Part shown: in pieces, positions 28,352-38,434 of the stretch
How the letters are laid out: every line of letters begins with the position of its first letter
Numbering within the stretch: position 1 is the stretch's first letter
Source: Mucidula mucida
Taxonomy: Eukaryota > Basidiomycota > Agaricomycetes > Agaricales > Physalacriaceae
Assembly: GCA_015501055.1 (NCBI GenBank)
Contig: JADNYV010000292.1
Location: 1-43,372 of the forward strand
Length of the DNA stretch: 43,372 nucleotides
Direction: 5' to 3'
Made by a program: the position numbers and the translations under genes
The notes under the pieces: model-generated
Told to the model about the DNA's origin: nothing
Database searches by the model: none
What the model saw: only the letters and a program-made list of their open reading frames with translations

Positions 28352-28660
28352 TTGTCGTACTTCCAGATCTGCATCTAAGTACTCCATAAATTACTACTTA
28401 TCTTGTGTCGTACTGTACTTATCTATCTTTAAAACTACTTATCTTATATCTCATACAGTACCTGTTGTTCATCGCTCTTGTGGTGACTTGAGGGCACTTA
28501 TTATGCTCCATGAACTTGAGAGCACCGCGAAAGCTAAATTACTACAATAAAATGAGTTTTTAAACAAGTAAAAAGATATAGGTTCGCAAGGGTCTGTGAC
28601 CCGATATGGTGGCTATATAGGTTCGCTTCGTGTTCGACCGTGACGCGATATGCGAATATC
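28352..28660. other. Right subterminal region of the TIR element
   Basis: There is no gene here. It carries TAGGTTCGC at 28579 and 28618, GTCTGTGACCCGATATG between them and TTCGACCGTGACGCGATATGC, all echoing motifs at 2250-2343 near the left end. An AT-rich repeat of ACTACTTATCTT occurs at 28390-28450. Confidence 0.7.
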
Positions 28661-28677
28661 CGGTCGAAACACTACAG
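28661..28677 (-). repeat. Right terminal inverted repeat of the TIR element
   Basis: CGGTCGAAACACTACAG is an exact reverse complement of 2233-2249, followed by TA (28678-28679). Confidence 0.88.
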
Positions 28678-28679
28678 TA

Positions 28680-29217
28680 ATTGGATCGTCGTTCAAAAGT
28701 CAGCCTAAAGTATACCAACTGCTACCAGCGATTTGGCCTAGAACCTCAAAGTACAGGAAGATTGGTTCGATTACCTGACTAGCCAGATGACAGAAAGACA
28801 AAGGTAAAAGTTCTAACAAACTCGCGAACTTGACCAGTTCATCGCACATCTTACAAGGAAACGCGGTTTCTAAATATTGAAGAGGTTAACAACCACGTGC
28901 GCGTGGGTGGCGCTACATTTCCTCGCATTTCAACCGCACTCGTATTAAGGGGCTGTTGGTCTAACAGGAGGCAGCTCTTTCATACTCCACCCAGCGACAG
29001 ATTTAAACTCAAGAATATGAATGAAACAACAAATTCATTCACTGCCAACAGTCCAAAAAAAGTCCTCAGTACAGTAGTTTTTGTTTTACAATGTATGCTA
29101 CAGTGCCTAGGCAAGCAAGTGTCCAAAAAAAAGTTCGTGAAAGAAAGCGAATTAGTTCGTAAAAAGCATCATCCCATCAGTCCGTTTCATTTCATTTCAT
29201 CTCTGCACCACGATCGT
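28680..29217. other. Non-coding flank between the TIR element and the Kre9-like gene
   Basis: No gene is recognised. It would be the right half of the insertion target, but I could not read any copia integrase continuation in it. Short A-runs (CCAAAAAAAG, twice near 29055 and 29124) and GAAAGAAAG are present. Confidence 0.5.
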
Positions 29218-29778
29218 TTAGAACTCGGGACCGCCGACGATGCTAAAGTTTTGGCTCCAATTCCCCGAGTCGCCAAACACTACAACGAATCAGGAAGGAG
29301 ACACAAAGAAAAGACAGGAAAATAGTCCACGCACAGACGATGGAATAATCAGTGCCAGCCACAACCCAGGGAACGGTGACTTCGATTTCGCCGAGCAGGA
29401 TATCGAAACCATCAGCGAGGACGACTAGCACAAAAAGGAAGATCAGAACGACGAGACACAGACATCCGAGTCGGGCGACGCACGGGGTAAAGCCCTATCG
29501 GCCTTCCTAAGTCTGATGCTTCCGAGCTTGTTAGTGATTTGAGCGGGTGGGCTAGAGACGTCCCTAGAAGCCAGAAAAGATCAATACACCGCAAGACACC
29601 AGGCGCAGGCGGAGCTCACCAGGTGACGGTGACAGTCGAGTTGACCGTCCATGAGGTCGCGGCATCGGGGCGTGAGGACAGGAGGGACAAAGACATCCCG
29701 AGTAAGATGCATGGGTGCCGCCGCGACGATGGACACAAAGGCGGCAACGTAGAACAGGATGAAGGACGTGAAGTTCAT
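29218..29778 (-). pseudogene. Kre9/Knh1-like secreted cell-wall protein, four exons, one frameshift
   Basis: On the minus strand the exons are 29778-29620, 29563-29484, 29424-29335 and 29279-29218, with introns of 56, 59 and 55 bp, all GT..AG. The start encodes a signal peptide (MNFTSFILFYVAAFVSIVAAAP), then RDVFVPPVL. The mature part is the Ig-like N-terminal domain of the Kre9/KNH family: SWTVNSTVTVTW, SPPAQITNKLGSIRLRK, LADGFDILLGEIEVTVP, YSIVLFGDSGNWSQNFSIV. An extra C in a CCCC run near 29673 shifts frame in exon 1 between VLTP and DAATSW; all other joins are in frame. Family members act in cell-wall beta-glucan assembly at the cell surface. A single homopolymer difference could also be a sequencing error, leaving the gene functional. 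Confidence 0.8.
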
Positions 29779-29880
29779 GATGTTTTGGAGGGGGGGGCGT
29801 TAAAGGTAAAGGAAAAGGTAAGGGTGTAATGTGGGTGATCGTGAAGGTCGATAGAGACAACTTGAAAGACGCACACCACA

Positions 29881-29893
29881 GGTTATATAGCCC
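29881..29893 (-). promoter_or_regulatory. TATA box of the Kre9-like gene
   Basis: On the minus strand GGGCTATATAACC lies about 105-115 bases before the ATG at 29778, a normal distance for a fungal TATA box with a short leader. Confidence 0.6.
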
Positions 29894-31813
29894 GCGTGGA
29901 TCAGGGCAGGTCATGGTGATTAGGCATGGGGCGCCGGAACGGCGGACTGCGTTCTAACATTATCTGGCCCCGGGATTGGCAGTCGCGTCATGATCCGGCG
30001 GTACAGGACCATGACGTGCTGGAACGCCGAATTCTGGGTCATTCGAGAGATTGCGAGATAAGGTCGAAGTCGGCGAGAGGTAAATTGAGTAAGAAAGACA
30101 ATTGGTGTCGGGTACAGGTGCAGCAGATGCTGTTCCGACGAAGGGAAAACGCGGCGAATGCTAGCCACCATGGGCAGTGTCGCCACACAGGATCAATGCA
30201 TATGACCCGAGACGGCGAGTAGGCGTCCATTCATCATGATCCAGGCCGCTGAGGAGGGCATTAGTGCCCGGATATAGCGGTAAGTGAAGGTCCATTTCAC
30301 GGACGGCTCCAGACCTTGGAGTTCTTGCACCTCGGTATGAGTAACGCATGAAAAAAGTGTAATATCAACCACAGAATGTCGGCGAATATGGCCAGCGGTG
30401 TATTCCTACGCCGCAGTAACATACGTGTTCATGAAACGGTGACCCCACGATGCTTGCGCCTCTGCTGTCCACACTCGGTGAAAGTCAGAGCGAAACGGCG
30501 ACATAGCCCCCGACTCTACAATCACGCTTCAGTAGAGCAGTGGCGATGACCAGCTGTTTCGCTTCCGCCGCGAAACCTGCCTCGAGCACAAAGATTTAGA
30601 GGGCTAATATTAGCTATCTGACAGGCGCGTCAGAAATGAAGGTACGCCGGACGATACGGAAGAGGATTCACCAAGTAATCTAGCGTACTCGTATCACTTC
30701 GACATGAGATTTGCACGACGTAAGGGCGGTTCTTGGGACGTCGATCCTGCGGGATAAGGTAGTCCGAGGTATCTGGAGGGCATCTCACTGGCTAATGCAC
30801 TTGTAAGACCACGTCAAACGAACCCTATCTAGGCGGAAAGGGTGTAAGCGCAAGTCTTGACATCGAACTGCTAGTGTACACGCACCACGAGAGTGAAAAA
30901 ATTGCCTTTCCGAGGTCGCTCTCCATTTCTGCTTGGGTTCGAAAGGTTGGCGATCCGGCACGGAACGAGCGCTACACTACTTTAACATCATTGACTACAA
31001 CGGTAAGTGAGTAGCTGAATTCAGGTATGGTCTTGACCGGCATACTCGCAGAATGTTGCATGCATGCTACTACTCCACTTGAAATGTGGCGCCGGTAGTG
31101 TCCCCTGCGAGGCTTGCAAGGTCCCCGTCTGTCGCCAACGTACGCAAGGTGAGGTCCTCGGAGGAGGGGTTCAAGTCTATTTGCGGGTCCCGAATACGGT
31201 CCAGCATTGTGCACTTGTGGATTGGATTGGTATAACTTGAGTGCGTTTGGTTTTTTGGGGGACTCACCAAGTTCCATCAGCCTGTGGGAGAGCCGTATCC
31301 GTTGACGACATTCTCGATGCTCCAACGCATGGCAGTGGACGAATACCAGGTGCATCAAGAGAACTGCAGGCAGCAACAGCTCCAACAGGTCATGGAAAAC
31401 GACGAACAGGTCGGTTCGGGTGCAATGCGAGGTGTGTTTGTTTACGTGTGGCTAGTAATGAGGGTGAGGGTATGCACCTGGTCGCCGGAGGATAGATTCG
31501 CTATACGCGACCTCGTCGGCGACACGAGTCGCGCATTACACAAGCTCAAAAGAACGATACACGCCACGATACGCGTACGTGTTTTCCGAGCAGAGTCGAA
31601 TAGACTCGCGTCGACGTGGATGTAACGATGGTTGGCCGTAATCGTTTTAATTAGTTTCTGGTCGTTGGCAGAGAGATACCGGATCAACGGCCAACTTTGA
31701 ATCGGTATCCAAGGCCAAACAAAAGACCACGTGGTTCCCGAGGCTTTTACCACCACTGTGCTCATCGTCGTCGACGACGTCCTCCACGCCGCGCTGCGCA
31801 ACGTCGACGAGCC
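29894..31813. other. 1.9-kb intergenic region between divergent Kre9-like and Chs7 genes
   Basis: No gene is recognised with confidence. Around 31150-31430 there are splice-like signals on the minus strand (GGTGAGTCCCCC and CCACAAG) and short ORFs on both strands, one Gln-rich on the plus strand (QENCRQQQLQQVMEN), but no frame joins convincingly. It probably contains the promoters of both flanking genes. Confidence 0.45.
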
Positions 31814-32834
31814 ATGACGCGTTTCGGCGACTTTAAACCGCTGTGTACCAATACCCCATCGTACCCATGGTGCAACCTGTTTTACCGCCATCTCGTTGAT
31901 ATCGACTCAAATGTCATTACCCCGTCGTCGGGCGATCCAGTGGGCATTAACCCAGTGTGCGGCATCCCCCGCGTAGGCACCGATGGCAGCATCAGCAATA
32001 TCGCCAATATCCTCGCCTGCGGTCTCAGCATTCCCTTCGTCGGTCTGCTCATATACGCCGTCTCTCGGCGCAAAGCAGCTGTCGGTCGCGTTGAGCTGCG
32101 ACTTCTCCTCGTGCTCTACCTCCTCACGCTGCCCTTGCAGATCCTCACGACAGGCAGTCTGCTCGAGCAGGGTAGCACCGCCCTCGTTGTCCTCACTGCC
32201 ATCCACGCCGGCCTCGTTGCTGCACTCTTTGGTGCGTTGCTGGCCAATGCCCTAGTCGCAACACAGATCGTCGAGGACGGCACAATGTCCTCCATACTCC
32301 CCTTCACCTTTCTCTGCCTCATATCCTTCGTGGCGGCTCTATACGTTTCTCTTGATGTTGGCCTTGGCTTCACAGACACCCTCCAACCTGGCGATCCGCA
32401 GGTCGCTCTCCACTCTATCGCTCTTTTTATCGTCACCAGCATATGGCCTGGCGTGTGTGCCCTCGCATATCTCGGCCTTATGGCCTATATTGTTCTATCC
32501 GTTTTGAACGAAATCAGACCCATGTGGTTTTATGTTATTGCCGCCGTTCTGTTCATACTCGGACAGCTGGCTTGGTTTTTGTTGGGAAAAGTCATCTGCA
32601 ATGGCAGTGACGCCAAAGTGGTACGTGTATACTCAGATTTTCCTTCCCTTGTCTCACAGACTCGCAGGACGGAAGCTTTATCGCGACGGTGCTAGAAACC
32701 GCAGCTGTGGGGGTAATATATTTAGCTTGGAAAAGCATTACCGAAGGTATGTCCGCAGTCTTCACCTCCCACTCTTGCTCAACTTTCCCACAGAATCTTG
32801 GGATGAAGACCCGTACTATGGCGGGTACCAATAA
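31814..32834 (+). CDS. CHS7: Chitin synthase export chaperone, Chs7-like
   Basis: Three exons (31814-32620, 32668-32746, 32794-32834) with introns of 47 bp each encode about 308 residues, in frame throughout. The start MTRFGDFKPLCTNT is chosen over the upstream in-frame ATG at 31697 because Chs7 proteins begin with this FGDF..C element and the preceding stretch is Arg-rich low complexity. The N-terminal Cys-rich luminal part (YPWCNLF, VCGIPR) is followed by about seven hydrophobic segments (ILACGLSIPFVGLLIYAV, LRLLLVLYLLTLPLQIL and others) and the conserved end FIATVLETAAVGVIYLAW, SWDEDPYYGG. Chs7 resides in the ER membrane and is needed for chitin synthase to leave the ER. It looks intact. 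Confidence 0.93.
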
Positions 32835-33691
32835 CCTCTTCTTTTCTTGTCAGACGCTGTACGTTCGTACTTACATATACATATTTTTATGATACCTCTT
32901 CGACTGTATATAGCCTGTGATCTGTATCCATGTTCTTTTGCTAGTGTTGGCTTTCAGTATTGGGCGTCTGGTGTGCGTGACCTTTTCATAGAACCCGATG
33001 ATTGGCTGACTTGTTACTAGTTTTCATGAATGATGATGATTCCTATTCACAGCTGCAAAAGTGGATCGACCGGAGACCGGTTTCAGATTTAGCGCAACCT
33101 ACCGTTTCACCAAACCTTTACTACATGAGCGGGATGTCGTAGACGACGTGGAAATTGATTTCCCTTGCGACACTGAGGGGCGAATCCAGACTCGTATCAC
33201 TGCTAGCATTAGAGTCGACAGCCGCGTGTGAAGCCGTGAGTTCACGATGTATCCACGCGCTACTCTGAAGACCAGAGAGAATGTCCCAAGTATGTTGATT
33301 TACATCGATATCAGTTTGTAACTCGACACCTCTTTTGGTTGCAGACTGACTTTTCCGTGGACTCAGATGCTATTGCTCGCTAGTTGGCTCGTCACGGAAC
33401 GCGACCGTAGGCCCATTGCGACAGACAGCGTCGAGCAGGACTTTTTTCGTCACTGATTCTGTATCATCATCACACAGACGCCGTAACTTGATAGTTCCTA
33501 GTGCGATTCGAACGAGCCCACATTCGTTTGAATTCCTTGCTCAGTGAACTTGACAACAAGCTCGACCATAGTGCTCATGGATACTTCGTTTCCAAAGATG
33601 ACTATTATACACGGTACTCCGTGAGACAGACCGAAAAGACGTTATGTTCTCCAACGCCCCATCGCTCCCCAATACGGTATTGGCAAACATA
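32835..33691. other. Intergenic region downstream of Chs7
   Basis: No gene is recognised. It holds the Chs7 3' flank (AT-rich with TATATAC repeats near 32870-32910) and the 3' flank of the converging F-box gene. Confidence 0.5.
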
Positions 33692-34464
33692 CTATCTTCT
33701 GGTCTCGAGACAAATCTTCTTGACCATCCTCTTCGCCTGAATCCGCGCCAACAACCAAGTGTGCAATGCCAGCTCAGCATCTTCATCAAAGCAGCCCAAA
33801 TCAATCACTGAGAGCTCCTTCAAGCGCCTACATTCCAAACCCAGGTCTGCTAGAACATCCCTCGGTGAAATCCTCGACAGTAACAGGACCTCCAACGAAG
33901 GCAAACGCTGGAAAACCCCACCAGCAATATCAACGTCGGTGTGTTTCCCAACCACGGTGGCGTCGTCAAACCAAGATATAGCATTCGCACAGAAGCCAAA
34001 GTCAGTCTGCTCATAGTCAAAGTCGCCACTGCTAGAAAGCGACGAGTGCCGGATAGCGTCAATGAGTGTAATCGAGTTGAATAGCCGGAGAAGATAACTG
34101 TTGGGAGTATCATCTGCCCAACATCCCAACGTCCGTAAACGCGTCGACCGCTCAGAGTTAGATGAAAGGGCAGTCGATCGGAGTAGCGCAGCACCCGCTG
34201 GACAATATTCATGGCGCTGTCACTGAACTGTGTATGAGACGGCATATGCATTAATATCGAAGCCCATAGTTCTGGCATGTTTGACGCAGTCTCTCTCCAG
34301 GAGCGGCATACATGTGAGAGCGCCAGCGAAACGTTCATTCGTTCGCCATTGCTTTCCTGCGTCAGTTCACAGTAGTAAGCGGCTTTAAATATGATCTGAA
34401 GGATGGCCGACGCTAAAGCACTGGCGTCCCACTCTGTTGATGTGACAGTGAGGTCAAGTTGCAT
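33692..34464 (-). pseudogene. F-box/LRR-like protein with a frameshift
   Basis: The minus-strand ORF from 34464 encodes an F-box-like start (ALASAILQIIFKAAYY, LALSHVCRSWRETASNMPELW) and then VLRYSDRLPFHLTLSG. Near 34150 the coding continues in another frame (STRLRTLGCWADDTPN) to a stop at 33692-33694, with LRR-like segments (RLPSLEVLLLSRISP, ECRRLKELSVIDLGCF). The frame change has no intron signals, so it is probably an indel. Basidiomycete F-box/LRR proteins act as substrate receptors of SCF ubiquitin ligases. Its 5' end overlaps the 3' end of the next gene, and a GTAAGC..CAACAG segment could splice the two in frame. Confidence 0.7.
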
Positions 34465-35499
34465 GTGCAGGAGAAGCAGGACAGCGGCTTACTGCGAGGT
34501 TTAACGAAAGCGTGCAAAATCATTGATCCCCGCAAAGCGTTATGCACAGGCATTCCCGAGCCAGACCGGTGATAGTATCCATAATCGTACATCCTCAAAA
34601 CGAAACTTCCCCCACAGTCGAAATGAGTGTAGCCACGCTGCTCAGCGTGCCGTACGAGCTCGTCCCATTTATATTCGGGGGAATAGGCCATGTTCGTGGA
34701 TGTCCCCAAAATGACGATCCCACCCGAAGACTCTTGAACTTCAGAAGCAGACTGTATAAACTCACACAACAGTTCAGAGACAGGGCCTTCCCTCCTCTGG
34801 CGCCACGGGGATTCGAACCAGATGACAGCATCCTTGGGGCACTCAGGATGCTCCTCGAAGAACCTGGGCAGATATCGAGCGTCCGCCTTCCAAGCATAAA
34901 TGTGGTCGCTCAATGTCTGCCAAGTGTCCCCGAGTCCAGAAAGGTAGGTCAGAAACTCCTCCAGGGCGTGACGTACTACATTCAGTATAAACCTGATCTG
35001 TTCACGGCATACCAGAAATCAGAACATACCGTCAGGATGCGAGTCCCGCCTTTCAAGAAGTTGCATCACAGAGACGACGTCCTGCAGTCGAGCAGCCTCC
35101 CCGCCCTTCTCGTAGTAAGTCGCAAATACACCATTCAGAGAGCCTCTGGCGATGCCCAAGGCCAGCGGTAGTGTTCGGTAATTTGCCTGCTCCCCAACAA
35201 ATAACACACTCCGCGTCTTATCAAGCAAGATGTCGTTCAAAGCCTTTGCAGCATCGGCGGAGAAGACAGTATGCGGAGACCCTGATTCGTCAAAGAAGTT
35301 GAATGACCAAGGTGATATGAAATGGACTCACCGCTGAGATCCATCAGACTGAGGGCGTCGTCGTCTTCTGAACAGTGTGTGGGTACATTATACCGTGCTG
35401 ATTTCACACGCCGTCGAAAGGGAACAGAGCGGCTGTTAAGCTTGATAAGGTTCTGGATGATTCCTCCTCGACCATCAGCGAAGACTATCTCGCATTGTA
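34413..35499 (-). CDS. Rossmann-like (possible methyltransferase) gene, at least three exons, 5' end unclear
   Basis: Minus-strand exons about 35499-35332, 35281-35030 and from 34975 are joined in frame by introns of 50 and 54 bp. The first has VFADGRGGIIQNLIKLN and CSEDDDALSLMDL. The second has LLDKTRSVLFVGEQANYRT, resembling the glycine-containing first strand of an SAM- or nucleotide-binding Rossmann fold, as in BMT5-like (DUF2431) proteins, then GVFATYYEKGGEAARL. The third contains YAWKADARYLPRFFEE, AVIWFESPWRQRREGP and GGIVILGTSTNMAYSPE. The function call is weak. No clear ATG is visible for the first exon (an in-frame TGA lies just upstream), so an earlier exon is probable. The frame runs to 34413 but may splice into the F-box ORF. 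Confidence 0.45.
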
Positions 35500-35899
35500 A
35501 TCAATTTAAATAGCTTGATCGCCACGCCTATCATCACGAGCAGCGATGTGGCATTACCTCTAGCCGTGATCTTGAGCTCTTCAACTTAATCCACCTCGAC
35601 AGCCAAACGTACTTAAACGCCAACTGTTCATCGCAAGCTCGAGACTGTTACTAACGATCTCCCGAAATCTGCAAGAATACCCTTGTCAGTCCAACAAGGC
35701 AATGGAAGGAAGAACCGCATGGTATGTTGACCGTAATGGTTCGTGGTGTCGTCAGATGGACATTATGGCAACTTCTGAATGCCCGCGCCCGTCTGAAATC
35801 CTCGAAGTTTCCACAGCACCTTTTGCCGAATACAATCTGATGTCCCATGACTGTGTAACGTCAAGCCTCCGCCTTCCGTGCGGACAATCAAAGCATTTT
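35500..35899. other. Flank between methyltransferase-like gene and F-box pseudogene
   Basis: It probably holds the decayed LRR tail of the F-box pseudogene (minus strand, short pieces such as KALEEFLISLKCFDCP near 35890-35930). Otherwise no gene is recognised. Confidence 0.4.
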
Positions 35900-36658
35900 A
35901 AAGATATCAGAAACTCCTCAAGAGCTTTCTATGATTCTGAGGGTTCCGAGCATACCAGCAGTCACAAGAACAAATACAGCTCTCGATGCGAAGCCCCATC
36001 GCAAAGATGTATCCTGCACCACTCCGCGTGCGACTAAATGTTTCCAACGGGGATGGTGACTTCAAGAACTGGGATGACTGCGTGGTCCGTGATATTGTTT
36101 TCGCTGCCAAGACAAACTGTACTTTCGACCGTTCGCTGAAAAGCCCCACTTTGTACGCACACTGACGAGTCGGGATATGGCCGATATGCTTGTCAAAATC
36201 AAGCAAGAGATATGTCCACAGCTGAGGAAAATTGAGGACGCGCGCTCTCCAACGATGACAGACTCAAGTCAGAAGCCAAGGGCCTCCTCTTGTATCAAGC
36301 GCATCTGGACTTTCAGAACTGTATGCCTTTACCGTGCAATGGCCGAATATTTCGGCTAGCACTTCATCGGGTAGGGAACGCATGGGACGTCTTCTAAGTG
36401 CGACTGCACTTGCTTGCGTTCTCAGAGGAGAGAATCCAGTACTTCTTTGGCCTGGAGTATATTCGCATCGAGATCCCGAAGTGTAGCGGGCGTGTCCTGC
36501 ACAATTTTGCGAAAATTGGATAGGTTGACGGCATGCGGAGGATGGGTCTGACGGAGAAGTTCCTCTACGCGGGCTGTGCGCGTCTGGCTGAGGACACTAG
36601 GCCGAAGGAAGAGGAGGGCACAGTTAGTGCAGCGAATCGAGTTTGAGTCTTCAGTCAT
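35900..36658 (-). pseudogene. Decayed F-box gene
   Basis: The minus-strand start at 36658 encodes a typical basidiomycete F-box N-terminus: SQTRTARVEELLRQTHPP, then a short coiled coil (LRDLDANILQAKEVLDSLL). It ends at TGA 36422-36424. In another frame just downstream comes the F-box itself (SLPDEVLAEIFGHC, near 36345-36390) and GGPWLLT, then an in-frame TGA where an Arg or Gln is expected, then VCHRWRARVLNFPQLWTYL. A frame with FSERSKVQFVLAAKTI continues to about 35907. At least one frameshift plus one stop make it a pseudogene. Confidence 0.75.
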
Positions 36659-38434
36659 CTGAAGTTGCTACGTTCTAGGTGGTTTTAGCTGGATGACCAA
36701 AGGAAATATAGACTTACCTGAGAGGCCACAAAGTCGCAAATAACAAGAAGGCGGGATCGAATACAAGGTGAGTTTCGCTGTTCAGGACGAGTCACTATGA
36801 CATGAAGAGCTGGACTGAGGGTCAGCTCACTCGGATGCGCCAAGGGCGAGGCAGTCTCCCGTAGGTGCACTCCTAAAAGCTCTTGATTAGGGCTTATACT
36901 AACTTGAATGAGTACGCGACGTACCACACTGACAGAGTACGGAATGGGTGGACGTGATGACCGTCAGCGTCAAAGAGCCAAACGATCACGTGAGGCGAAT
37001 GTCCACAAATAACAGACCCAGTGCCAAATCATCTGCATTGTGCACCCGCTCGCGGCTTAACATTTTAGCAAGGCCTACCTTGGACATACTTTTTTTCTCT
37101 GTTGCGCCTCTCCGTTCCAGCAACAGCGCGTGTATACTACCGTCCCAGAATCCAGCACAAGTTGCTCAGTCTAGACTCGGAACGGTCTACGGCTTTTCAT
37201 GCCATCATACTCACTCGCCACCGTCAAAGTTGTCCAGTGATTCTTTGACTAGAGTCGTCGGCGCGTGTAACTACAACACTGACTTGCATGGAACGCTGGG
37301 AGGGGCAAAATCCTTCAAATTGACGGCGCTGGCTGCTATAAGACTCTGATCTGAAGCTATTGCTTCATGAGGACTTGCGGTTTCTACGATCGTGAAAGAG
37401 ATGTTAGCGTGTTACTATAAGACTGGAAGCGAACTTTGTACCATGTATGAAAGAATTGCAAGGCGCCTAGGTACGCGATATTTCGTCGAAACGTGCAAGG
37501 TGCGGGAGCCTATCTAGTCGTGACGTGAATTGGACGGGGCGACGACGACGCGTAAAAGTAAAAATGGTATGCAGCTGTTGTAACTCATTCAGTAGAGAAT
37601 ATGGACTGGCGGACATACTGGATCGCATCATATCTAATCAACAGTCGGCGGATATGGTACTAGAGGTATTGGTTTCTTTTTCTGAACAAACGGAGTCGAA
37701 AAAGAACGGTGCCTCTTCCGTCGGTGATGGCCCTGTTGGAGATGCGCGAAACGATGCTCCATTTTGGCTCCATTTATCGGGAACAAGTGAATACGCTTTC
37801 AATGAGTGGTTGTCTGCAGATGTGATTTGTTCCCATAGCGGGCGGTAGAACGGCGCGCTTGCTACACGCGTCTGAAGATGATGAGGGTTAGCAGAAGAAC
37901 GCAACGTGTGGTGATCAAAACATCAAGTTCCTCCGACGCATTGATAAGCGACCCGAAATGGTACCTAAAACACCTTAAATGTGTTGAGATGTTTCGTAGG
38001 CAAAAGGATCTGCTTGTTTCTGACGAGAAAGGGCTCTGTGGCGTCCTTGCTCAGACTTTCATTCTCCCGCCAATAGTCCGACGATGATCGTATTCCTCGG
38101 TGTCTACATCTTCCGAGAATGAAATTCATCTTACGTAGGTTCCTCACGCAGAAGAAACTAAATCTTGTCCGAGTAAACAGAATCTATCAATGATGAAGAG
38201 ATTTAATTAATCAAGTGATTGAGAAACTGAACTGAACTGTGGCGCATCAGTCAGCCTCAATGCCGTACGCCGCGTCATTCGTTGTGAGTCAGAGGCAGGC
38301 CACGGAATTGCCCGGAGTTTAAGGGATAGAGTGTTGCGGATATGCGGGCCGATCTTGCCTGATTTGCCTGCCCCCTTTTTGGGCGAATGCTACATCTTGG
38401 CGCATCTCAATCATCATCACTTCGTCGTCGTTCA
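36659..38434. other. 1.8-kb stretch without a recognised gene
   Basis: Short ORFs occur on both strands (for example 37525-37848 plus, 37638-37904 minus) but show no motifs or consistent splice joins. The part 38200-38434 is probably the promoter and leader of the following transcription factor. Confidence 0.45.

Larger units (their letters stand above)
2233..28677. mobile_element. Giant nested TIR element (pogo/TcMar-type) carrying Ulp1, DDE transposase and captured genes
   Basis: The ends are 17-bp perfect inverted repeats (CTGTAGTGTTTCGACCG) flanked by TA on both sides (2231-2232 and 28678-28679), as expected for Tc1/mariner-pogo transposition. Both subterminal regions share TAGGTTCGC (2250, 2335, 28579, 28618) and a CTGTGAYCCGATATG motif, which ties the two distant ends together. 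The span is 26,445 bp, of which 17,202 bp is the later nested insertion of element 1; the ancestral unit is about 9.2 kb. Contents in order are Ulp1-like protease, coiled-coil segment, HTH-DDE transposase, small basic protein, P0 pseudogene and TET/JBP-like dioxygenase pseudogene. The DDE type fits the TA duplication. All main genes carry lesions. The alternative, that the two ends come from different insertions, cannot be excluded. Confidence 0.7.

Noticed and set aside
2233..28677. Assigning the element to the KDZ (Kyakuja-Dileera-Zisupton) group because of the TET/JBP-like gene
   Set aside because: The transposase is a pogo/DDE_1-type with NxNQT, KIDCWSVH and QPLDVG motifs, and the flanking duplication is TA rather than 8 bp.
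30972..31385. Minus-strand 137-codon ORF as a gene
   Set aside because: It contains good splice-like signals but no frame-consistent exon join and no recognisable motif.
34542..35171. 209-codon plus-strand ORF
   Set aside because: It is antisense to the exons with frame-consistent introns on the minus strand and shows no motifs.
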